Source of the DNA: JAGHAJ01 sp964559865 [NCBI: uncultured Synergistota bacterium] | GTDB taxonomy: Bacteria; Synergistota; JAGHAJ01 | Direction of reading: 5' to 3' | DNA: 34,295 nt | NCBI GenBank assembly: GCA_964559865.1 | Contig: CAZLJD010000005.1 | Coordinates: forward strand, 1-34,295 | Shown: one piece after another, positions 16,952 to 23,834 of the stretch | How the letters are laid out: each line of letters opens with the position of its first letter | Numbering within the stretch: position 1 is the stretch's first letter | Notes under the pieces: model-generated | What the model saw: only the letters and a program-made list of their open reading frames with translations | What the model was told of the DNA's origin: nothing | The model's database searches: none | Translations under genes and position numbers: made by a program

Positions 16952-17676
16952 AGAGGATATTTGTGGTTGGAATAGGACCTTCGGGAAGGGAACACATGAC
17001 AGAATTGGCTGTGCAGGCAATAGATGTGTCGGATGTGGTAATTGGATACAGGGGATACATAGAACGGATTAGAGATGTGATTTGTGATAAGGAGAGTGTT
17101 GTTTATGGAATGGGAGACGAGATTGAGAGGGTCTTGCATGCTGTTGAGAGAGTTAAACAAGGGAATACGGTAGCTATAGTGTCTGGGGGAGATGCAGGGG
17201 TATACGGTATGGCCTCACTTGTGTTGGAGGTTGCGCCTCCAGATGTATGTGTTGATATTGTTCCCGGGGTTACTTCTGCTGTTGCTGCAGCTTCTCGCCT
17301 TGGTGCCCCTATTTCCTTGGACTTTGCTGTTATTAGCTTGAGTGACTTGCTCGTGCCGTGGGATCAGATAAGGTATAGGGCTAAGTGTCTTGCTGAAAGT
17401 GGAATTACCACTGTTATATACAACCCAGCCAGTTCTAAAAGAAGGTGGCAATTGTCAGAGATTTTTAGAATGTTTATTGATGTGAGACATAGTTTTTATG
17501 TTGGCATTGTGAGGAGGGCTTTCATGGATAATGAGAGGGTATCTGTCTTTAATAGCAGTGAGGCTGAAGATGATTGGGTAGAAATGATAGATATGCTTTC
17601 TATAGTCTTTTTTTGTGATACCAAGTGTATTTTGAGAAATGGGAAGCTTGTGTTGCCGAGAGGGTATAGATTATGA
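16948..17676 (+). CDS. cbiH: Cobalt-precorrin-3 C17-methyltransferase CbiH
   Basis: CbiH methylates C17 and drives ring contraction of cobalt-factor III. The 242-aa tetrapyrrole methylase begins KRIFVVGIGPSGREHMTELA. It shows VVIGYRGYIERI, the family motif VSGGDAGVYGMASLVLE at about 78-94, IVPGVTSAVAAASRLGAPIS, then SDLLVPWDQI and TTVIYNPASSKRRWQL, which are typical of the CbiH/CobJ group. The GTG start overlaps cbiG by four bases, and the stop overlaps cbiJ by four. Confidence 0.95.
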   Translation: MKRIFVVGIGPSGREHMTELAVQAIDVSDVVIGYRGYIERIRDVICDKESVVYGMGDEIERVLHAVERVKQGNTVAIVSGGDAGVYGMASLVLEVAPPDVCVDIVPGVTSAVAAASRLGAPISLDFAVISLSDLLVPWDQIRYRAKCLAESGITTVIYNPASSKRRWQLSEIFRMFIDVRHSFYVGIVRRAFMDNERVSVFNSSEAEDDWVEMIDMLSIVFFCDTKCILRNGKLVLPRGYRL

Positions 17677-18398
17677 GGCTTTGGGTTATCGCTGGAACCA
17701 CGGAAGCTCGAATGTTTTGTGAGATGGTGCAAGCTGTAAAAGATGTAGAGCTATACGTGACTCTACTGCATGAACCTTTGGTAAGATATCCTGTCCCGGT
17801 TGTTGTTAGACAAGTTACTTCTGTTAGGGAGTTTGATGGATGTATAGATGTTGAAGGTGTTTGTGTGGATCTCATAGCAGATTTTTCTCATCCCCACGCA
17901 ATTGGTATAAGAAGACTGTTAGAGAACGTGGATGAGGAAAAAGTTATAGCATATCAGAGGAAGGAGGTGGTGAAGCGGGGGGATAGGTTGGTTGGTAGCT
18001 ATGTGGAGATGGCAAAGTGGCTGAAGAGGATGGGAGTTGGAAATCTCCTTGCATTTCTTGGTGCTAAAGGAGGTCGAGAGCTCCTTAGGAGTATGATGGT
18101 TGTTGGGTATAGAGCAAAAGTGTATCTTCGCTCTATACGTAAGGTAGAGGGTACAGTGCATATACCATTTGTAATTGATACCTTTGAGAATGTAGAAGAT
18201 CTTGTTGTGAGTTTAAGACCGGATGCAGTAGTTTTCAAGGATTCTGGGGTAGAAGGAGGTACTATGGAAAAAGTCTCTGTATGTGAGAGATATGATGTAC
18301 CTTATGTTGCCTTGAGTATGCCAAAGAAGTTTGGTAAGAATGTGTTTTTTAGTGTAGATGAGATTGTAGAATTCTTGCTTAGGAGGTTGATTAAATGA
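17673..18398 (+). CDS. cbiJ: Cobalt-precorrin-6A reductase CbiJ
   Basis: CbiJ reduces cobalt-precorrin-6A to 6B with a nicotinamide cofactor. The 241-aa product starts MRLWVIAGTTEARMFCEMV, where AGTTEAR is the family N-terminal motif. Other matches are DLIADFSHPHA, a conserved active-site-type segment, FLGAKGGRELLRS, and the C-terminal DAVVFKDSGVEGGTMEKV, the usual KDSG-GG signature of CbiJ/CobK. It overlaps cbiH and cbiK by four bases each. Confidence 0.93.
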   Translation: MRLWVIAGTTEARMFCEMVQAVKDVELYVTLLHEPLVRYPVPVVVRQVTSVREFDGCIDVEGVCVDLIADFSHPHAIGIRRLLENVDEEKVIAYQRKEVVKRGDRLVGSYVEMAKWLKRMGVGNLLAFLGAKGGRELLRSMMVVGYRAKVYLRSIRKVEGTVHIPFVIDTFENVEDLVVSLRPDAVVFKDSGVEGGTMEKVSVCERYDVPYVALSMPKKFGKNVFFSVDEIVEFLLRRLIK

Positions 18399-19369
18399 AG
18401 AGGTTTGTTGTTGCCTTGGTAGTGTTTTCCCTTTTTACAGGTGTGGCATTTGGTATGGGTATGCATGTGAACAAGAAAGCAATAGTGGTGGCTGCTTTTG
18501 GGACAAGTTATCCTACTGCACTGAAGGCGATTTTGAATGTTTATGGTAAAGTGAAAGCAGCGTTTCCCAAGGTAGATGTGAGGCTCGCATTTACTTCTTC
18601 TATTATAAGAAGGATATGGCATAAGAGAGCTACCGATAAGCTGTTCAAGAGAGAGCATCCGGATATTCCAAAGGACATCTACAATGTAAGGTCTCCATTA
18701 GCTTTGCTTGCTGACATGTCTGATAATGGCTACAGAACGATAGCCGTTCAACCGCTTCATGTGACTGCAGGCGAGGAATACAACGATCTTGTTAATGTAG
18801 TTGAGGGGCTTGTCTCCATTCAAGCACTGCAGCTTAAGAATAAACCTTTTAGGCGTATAGTTCTCGGTAGACCATTATTGGGGAGACCGGGGATATATGA
18901 GGACGGCAAGACATACCACGAAGATTTGAAGATAGCTGCAGAAGCACTTAAAGCAGATGCGGAGTTTGCGATGAGAAAACATGCTGCATTGGTGTATATG
19001 GGACATGGAAATGAGCACAGGTCAACGGGGTTGTATTATGAGCTCCAAGAGGAGATGAGTGTTATGTACCCCAAGGTAAGAATATTTGTAGGTACGGTAG
19101 AAGGGCACCCTACACTTGAGGATGTAGTTTCTGCTCTTAAGAAAAACAAAGTGAGAAAGGTTGTACTTAAACCGTTGATGGTAGTTGCAGGAGATCACGC
19201 AAATAACGATATGGCTGGAAATGATAAAGATAGTTGGAAAATGGTTATGAAGAGAGAGGGTATAAGGGTAATGCCTGTAATCAGGGGTCTTGGTAGCATG
19301 AATGCCGTAGCGAACATATATGTACAGCACCTTAAAGATGCTATAAGATGGGCAAAGTTGAGCTTTTAG
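18395..19369 (+). CDS. cbiK: CbiK-type cobaltochelatase with signal peptide
   Basis: This is a class II chelatase of the CbiK family, which inserts cobalt into sirohydrochlorin-type rings. The 324-aa product begins with a clear Sec signal peptide: KR, then a hydrophobic run to about residue 19, and a likely cut after AFG. The mature part contains AAFGTSYPTAL and catalytic-site residues that can be aligned: His204 in MGHGNEH, Glu236 in GTVEGHP and His268 in VAGDHANNDMAGND. A periplasmic homologue (CbiKP) is known from Desulfovibrio vulgaris. It overlaps the upstream cbiJ by four bases and the permease start region by 22. The physiological metal is not proven. Confidence 0.9.
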   Translation: MKRFVVALVVFSLFTGVAFGMGMHVNKKAIVVAAFGTSYPTALKAILNVYGKVKAAFPKVDVRLAFTSSIIRRIWHKRATDKLFKREHPDIPKDIYNVRSPLALLADMSDNGYRTIAVQPLHVTAGEEYNDLVNVVEGLVSIQALQLKNKPFRRIVLGRPLLGRPGIYEDGKTYHEDLKIAAEALKADAEFAMRKHAALVYMGHGNEHRSTGLYYELQEEMSVMYPKVRIFVGTVEGHPTLEDVVSALKKNKVRKVVLKPLMVVAGDHANNDMAGNDKDSWKMVMKREGIRVMPVIRGLGSMNAVANIYVQHLKDAIRWAKLSF

Positions 19370-19464
19370 TAGAGAATAGGAATAGGAAGTTCAAGGTATC
19401 GATTGCTTTGCTCACTGTACTGCTTGTGGGCAGCATTATTCTATATTCGGGTATGGACACATAG
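19348..19464 (+). pseudogene. Severed N-terminal segment of the BtuC/FecCD permease
   Basis: In the same frame as the permease, an ATG at 19348 opens a 38-codon stretch. It contains a hydrophobic segment that looks like the missing first membrane helix (KVSIALLTVLLVGSIILYSG). The stretch ends in TAG at 19462-19464. Past the stop the frame continues at once with PIPFTSVGDIVLKTIVG, which resembles the loop that normally follows helix 1 in FecCD permeases. This points to one original gene spanning 19348-20412 and interrupted by one stop codon. Confidence 0.75.
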
Positions 19465-19509
19465 CCCATACCCTTCACCTCTGTTGGGGATATAGTTCTG
19501 AAGACTATT

Positions 19510-20412
19510 GTGGGGGAGTCTGAACTTGCAAAGCGGATCTATGGGAAGTGGTGGTATGTTGTTGTGCAGGTTAGACTTCCGAGGGTACTTTCTTCTGCTG
19601 TTGTGGGTGCAGCACTGTCCATCTGTGGGGTGGTGTTTCAGGGGATACTGCTAAATCCACTTGCAGATCCTTATACTCTTGGTATATCTGCAGGGGCATC
19701 GTTTGGGGCGGCAATATCCATTGTCTTTCCGCTTGGTCTGTTTGCCTTTTTGTCCACACAGCTCGTGTCTTTCATGTTTGCTATTCTTACACTATCGTTT
19801 GTTATGAGAATGGCTACATTCAGGGGTGTTATATCTCCAACATCTCTGATATTGTCTGGTGTGGTGATTACTGCATTCTTTTCGGCTGGTTTGAGTTTTA
19901 TTAAGTACATTGCGGGTGAAGAGGTTGGCTCTATAATATTTTGGCTTATGGGTAGTTTTTCCTCTATGGATTGGGACAAGCTCCTTCTAATGTCTGTATT
20001 CACCGTTGCAGGTTTTCTGGTTTTCTATCGTTATGCCGAAGATATAAATATACTTTCCTTTGGTGATAGGGTGGCTATTTCTTTGGGTGTAAATCCTACA
20101 CTTCTTAGACAGGTCTTGCTTATAGTGGCTTCCTTTGTTGTGGCGATTACCGTTTCAGCATGTGGAATAATAGGTTTTGTTGGTATCGTTGTTCCTCACC
20201 TCTTTAGATTTTTGGTGGGTGCAGACAATAGACGCTTGCTGGTTGTCTCGGCAATAGGTGGTGCGATATTTCTTTCTACTGCAGACAATATTAGTAGAGT
20301 GTGGTTACCCATTGAAGTTCCAATAGGTGTGCTTACAGCCTTAATAGGGGGTCCGTTTTTTGCAGTTATATTTAGAAATAAAATGAAAAGGGGATATTCG
20401 TGGAAAAGGTAG
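19510..20412 (+). CDS. Corrinoid/siderophore-type ABC permease (BtuC/FecCD), N-terminus interrupted
   Basis: This is the membrane channel of a BtuCDF-type importer. From GTG 19510 it gives 300 aa: VQVRLPRVLSSAVVGAALSI, GVVFQGILLNPLADPYTLGI, SAGASFGAAISIVFPLG, ACGIIGFVGIVVPHLFRFLV and VPIGVLTALIGGPFFAVIF. These are all standard FecCD sequences. It lacks the first membrane helix, which is encoded just upstream behind an in-frame TAG. GTG 19510 has no convincing ribosome-binding site, so efficient expression from it is doubtful. Its end overlaps the ATPase start by 13 bases. The position inside a B12 operon favours corrinoid as substrate. Confidence 0.85.
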   Translation: MGESELAKRIYGKWWYVVVQVRLPRVLSSAVVGAALSICGVVFQGILLNPLADPYTLGISAGASFGAAISIVFPLGLFAFLSTQLVSFMFAILTLSFVMRMATFRGVISPTSLILSGVVITAFFSAGLSFIKYIAGEEVGSIIFWLMGSFSSMDWDKLLLMSVFTVAGFLVFYRYAEDINILSFGDRVAISLGVNPTLLRQVLLIVASFVVAITVSACGIIGFVGIVVPHLFRFLVGADNRRLLVVSAIGGAIFLSTADNISRVWLPIEVPIGVLTALIGGPFFAVIFRNKMKRGYSWKR

Positions 20413-21194
20413 TGGAGGCAAGTAACATAAGATATTCTGTAGGTAGCTGCACGATACTGGATGGTGTGGATATTAGCGTGCAAAGAGGTGTTTTTTACTC
20501 TGTTGTGGGACCCAATGGCTCTGGAAAGACCACACTTTTGAATGTGCTTTCAGGGGTGGTTAAGCCGCAGGAGGGAGAGATTAAACTTATGGGAAGAGAC
20601 ATATTCAGTATGTCTAAAAGAGGAGTTGCAAAGAGGGTAGCTGTTTTACCACAGAATACGGAAGTACTCTTTGACTTTTGCGTATTCGATGTATTACTCA
20701 TGGGGAGACATCCGTATAGAGGTGCAATTGGGTCTATTACAGATGAGGATTTGAGGTTAGTGGATAAGGTGGCTGGTGCGCTTGGATTGGAGAGTCTATT
20801 AGACAGACCGATGACGCGAGTTAGTGGAGGTGAAAGGCAGCGCTGTCTGTTAGGAAGAGTTATTGTGCAAGATACACCTATTGTATTTCTTGACGAAGCA
20901 ACATCGAATTTAGATCCATTTTACACACATGAAATTTTGGGTAGGATGAGGGAAATGGTTACCAAGGACAATGTTACTGTGGTATCTGTGTTTCACAACC
21001 TTAATTTAGCGGTAATGTACAGTGATTACATATTTTTTATGAAGGATGGAAAGATCCCGTTTGAAGGAGATGTCAGAAATGTGGTTGTTCCTGAAGTAGT
21101 GGAGAGTGTGTTCTCTGTGAAAGTAAGAGTATTGTTGGACAAGGAGTATCCATATCCTATAGTAATTCCAGATTTGGGAGGTAGATTACCGTGA
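20400..21194 (+). CDS. Corrinoid/siderophore-type ABC ATPase (BtuD-like)
   Basis: This is the ATPase partner of the BtuC-like permease. The 264-aa product has Walker A GPNGSGKTTLL, the Q-loop AVLPQNTEV, the signature VSGGERQRCLLGRVIVQ, Walker B IVFLDEATSNLDP and the switch SVFHNLNLA. The LLMGRHPY segment is characteristic of FecE/BtuD ATPases. The start is GTG inside the permease gene. The stop overlaps the binding-protein start by four bases (GTGA). Context suggests corrinoid import, but siderophore or heme cannot be excluded by sequence. Confidence 0.9.
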   Translation: MEKVVEASNIRYSVGSCTILDGVDISVQRGVFYSVVGPNGSGKTTLLNVLSGVVKPQEGEIKLMGRDIFSMSKRGVAKRVAVLPQNTEVLFDFCVFDVLLMGRHPYRGAIGSITDEDLRLVDKVAGALGLESLLDRPMTRVSGGERQRCLLGRVIVQDTPIVFLDEATSNLDPFYTHEILGRMREMVTKDNVTVVSVFHNLNLAVMYSDYIFFMKDGKIPFEGDVRNVVVPEVVESVFSVKVRVLLDKEYPYPIVIPDLGGRLP

Positions 21195-22555
21195 AGAAGC
21201 TAATTGTTATTTTGGCGATAATGCTTTTCGTATGTGCTTCTGCAAGTGCTCAGCCCTATGGTAGAATAATATCCTTGTATGCTGCGCATACTGAAAACTT
21301 GTTCTCTCTTGGCTTGGGTTCGCAGATTATAGGCGTTTCTCCATCGGAGGCATTTCCACTTGAAGCCTTGCGGAAGCCGGTTTTTAGCTACAGGGCAGAT
21401 CCGGAAAGGGTTATTGCTGCAGATCCCGACCTTGTTTTGATAAGACCTTTTATCCAGAGAAGGCATCCGGCCTTTGTGAAGAAGTTGAGGGATGCAGGTA
21501 TAAATGTGGTATCTCTTCAGCCAACTACATTTGAGCAGATGTTTTCTTACTGGATTAGACTTGGAGAGCTTACGGGTAGAGTGAGAGAGGCGAGGTTTAT
21601 GGTAGAGAGGTTCAAAAAAGGTGTTGATAAGATAAAGAATATAGTGAGGAGGATACCAGAATCTCAGAGGAAGAGAGTCTTCTTTGAATCCATTCATAGA
21701 GGCCCTAAGACGGTAGCTCCTACATCTATAGCTCATACGGCACTTGAAATTGCGGGTGGTGTAGATGTAGCCACAGATGCCGTAGTTGCTAAGAAAGGTT
21801 CGAATATTGCATACTATTCCAAGGAGAAACTTTTGTCACATGCGGATGAAATAGATGTGTATATAGCACAGAAGGGTGCGATGAACCATGTAAGGCTGAG
21901 GAAGATATACGAGGAGAGTGGATACGGAGCGATTAGGGCAGTGAAGGAGCATCAGGTGTATATTATTGATGAAAAGATAGTTTCAAGGCCGACGATGAGG
22001 TTGCTGTATGGAATTGAGGAGTTAGGCAGGATAATGTACCCAGTGTATTTTAATGATGTGTCCAAGTATGATAACAGTAAGCCGATTGACAAGATACAAA
22101 TGGCAGAAATAATTATAAAGTTGACTAACATGAGATATAAAACGCCTAATTATAGGAGGTATTGGGAGCGAGATTATATTACTACACCTGGAGGAAGGCA
22201 TTTCTATGGGTATTTTAAGGACATAGATTACAACACTCATGAACATCTGTATGCAGAGACTGCGGTTTATCACTCCTTTGTTCCTTTGGATTCTCCTTAC
22301 TATTTTTGCCCCAAGAGGCCCGTGACGCGGAAGGAGCTTGCGTATGCTATCTTTGTCATTTTTGACCTTCCCGAGCGGAAGTATGTGCCCATAAAGGATG
22401 TATCAGAGAGCAGTCCATTCTACAATCATATAGAATCAGTGGTCTCGAATGGGATAATAGGTTTGAAGAATGGCAGATTTTACCCTAATGGTGTTGTTTC
22501 GGGAAAGGAGACAATAAAGTGTATAAAGAGGGCAATGGAGATCGTAGGGAAATAA
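21191..22555 (+). CDS. BtuF-like binding protein with C-terminal SLH-like region
   Basis: This is a 454-aa periplasmic solute-binding protein for the adjacent importer. Residues 1-20 are a Sec signal peptide with a likely cut at ASA-Q and no convincing lipobox. Residues about 22-285 are a BtuF/FhuD-type domain (RIISLYAAHTENLFSLGLGS, then IAADPDLVLIRPF, GELTGRVREAR, GYGAIRAVKEHQVYIID). Residues about 288-454 are an added region with two SLH-like repeats: FKDI at 342 to PVTRKELAYAIFVI, and IKDV at 401, then FYNHIESVVSNGIIGLKNGR, FYPNG and a final helix. SLH domains bind cell-wall polymers, so the protein may be wall-anchored rather than lipid-anchored. Confidence 0.83.
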   Translation: MKKLIVILAIMLFVCASASAQPYGRIISLYAAHTENLFSLGLGSQIIGVSPSEAFPLEALRKPVFSYRADPERVIAADPDLVLIRPFIQRRHPAFVKKLRDAGINVVSLQPTTFEQMFSYWIRLGELTGRVREARFMVERFKKGVDKIKNIVRRIPESQRKRVFFESIHRGPKTVAPTSIAHTALEIAGGVDVATDAVVAKKGSNIAYYSKEKLLSHADEIDVYIAQKGAMNHVRLRKIYEESGYGAIRAVKEHQVYIIDEKIVSRPTMRLLYGIEELGRIMYPVYFNDVSKYDNSKPIDKIQMAEIIIKLTNMRYKTPNYRRYWERDYITTPGGRHFYGYFKDIDYNTHEHLYAETAVYHSFVPLDSPYYFCPKRPVTRKELAYAIFVIFDLPERKYVPIKDVSESSPFYNHIESVVSNGIIGLKNGRFYPNGVVSGKETIKCIKRAMEIVGK

Positions 22556-22557
22556 AG

Positions 22558-23834
22558 GTGTCTTTGATTGCAGGACTTTATACAGGAGTTGGAAAGACAA
22601 CATTCACTCTTGGCTTGTTAGAGCTGTTCAAGACTCGAAATTTGGTGTCTTTTAAGGTAGGACCTGACTATGTAGATCCAGTATACCATGAAGTAATTAC
22701 TGGTAAGAGAAGTCCATCACTTGATAGCTTTTTCTTGCCACCGGAAGAGCTTAAGAGACATTTCTGCAGGTGTTCTTGGAACAGTGAGTTTGCTATTGCC
22801 GAAGGTGTTATGGGGTTACTTGATGGAACTATCGGTGGAAAGCCTTCTACCGATGATGTTGCATGCATACTTGATCTGCCTGTGGTCCTATTGGTAGAGA
22901 GCATTCCAAGTGTTCAAACCTTGGCTGCTATGGTGGAGGGCGTTGTAGATCATGCAGATTCGAGGATAGTGGGTATTGTTTTGACAAAAGTGCGTTCTGC
23001 TGATCTCCTTAGAAAGCAGATGGCTGTTATGAAATCTGTAACAGGTGTAGATGTAATAGGTGGTATTCCATATGATTCTCGGTTGTTTATGCCGTCCAGA
23101 CATTTGGGGCTTGATACTGACTTTTCTGGTGTAAGGGAAGTAGCTTCTGCTTCTGCTGAATTGATAGATAAGTATTGTGATGTGAATAGGCTTTTTGGTA
23201 GTGTAGAGATAAGAAAAGTTGAAAGTGTTTTTTCTGGGTTTGATAAGGTAGTTGCAGTAGCAAATGACGAGGCATTTCTATTTTTTTATCCTGAGAACTT
23301 GAAATGGTTCGAAGATGCTGGTTACAGGGTTGAATTCTTTTCTCCTTTGCACGATGAGGTTCCACCTCAAGCAGATGCTTATTACCTTCCGGGTGGTTAT
23401 CCTGAGGTGCATGCAAGTCAGCTCTCTGGTAATACTGCTATGATCGATGCTGTGAGGGAGATTGCAGAAGAGGGTGTACCTGTTCTTGCTGAGTGTGGTG
23501 GTTTTATGTATCTTACGGATTTCATAGGAGATGAGAGAATGGTTGGTTTTATACGCGGAAAGGTGAAACTTTCTGATAAACTTCAGGGATTTGGTTATAG
23601 AGATGTGTGCGTATTAAAGGAGTCTTTTTTGGTACTGGTTTACACTTTAGGGCTCACGAGTTTCACTATAGTAGGGTGATTCTTGGGGAGGAACAGGATG
23701 CGTTGAGGGTGAAGATACCATTTTCGAACGAAGCATTTATATCGGGTGTTGCTAAGAAAAAGGTGCTTGCCTCTTATATGCATCTTTATCTTCCATCTAT
23801 GAGGAAGGGGGAGGACTCTTGGCAAAATTTCTGA
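22558..23834 (+). CDS. cbiA: Cobyrinate a,c-diamide synthase CbiA, frame-disrupted
   Basis: CbiA amidates the a and c side chains of cobyrinate using ATP and glutamine. I start at the GTG at 22558, three bases after the previous stop; the frame is open from 22519. The P-loop GLYTGVGKTT (6-15), VGPDYVDPVYH, SFFLPPEEL, and the amidotransferase nucleophile Cys313 in LAECGGFMYL are in one frame, which stops at 23679. The rest (FRAHEFHYS and the catalytic-His region LASYMHLYLPS, His codon at 23781) is in the -1 frame and ends at 23834. Joining at the T6 run gives 425 aa, the normal CbiA architecture. It is either a mutation, a sequence error or recoding. The end overlaps cbiP by 16 bases. Confidence 0.88.
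23625..23631 (+). other. Frame-change site in cbiA (T TTT TTG)
   Basis: In the upstream cbiA frame the bases read tcT TTT TTG, which fits the X XXY YYZ pattern of -1 slippage sites. A -1 shift here joins KESF to FGTGLHFRAHEFHYS and restores the CbiA C-terminus. One extra T in the run would do the same. AAAGGAG lies at 23617-23622, only two bases upstream. That is closer than the roughly 10-base spacing known to stimulate -1 shifting in dnaX. Confidence 0.6.

Noticed and set aside
19462-19464. The permease TAG as a pyrrolysine codon.
   Set aside because: TAG is used as an ordinary stop for several genes in the window, permeases of this family are not known pyrrolysine proteins, and no supporting element is seen. 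A nonsense mutation or sequence error is simpler.
23607-23834. An independent 75-aa gene between cbiA and cbiP.
   Set aside because: Its sequence is the C-terminal end of CbiA (FRAHEFHYS, ASYMHLYL). It has no ribosome-binding site of its own that fits, and it joins cbiA by a -1 shift at the T6 run.
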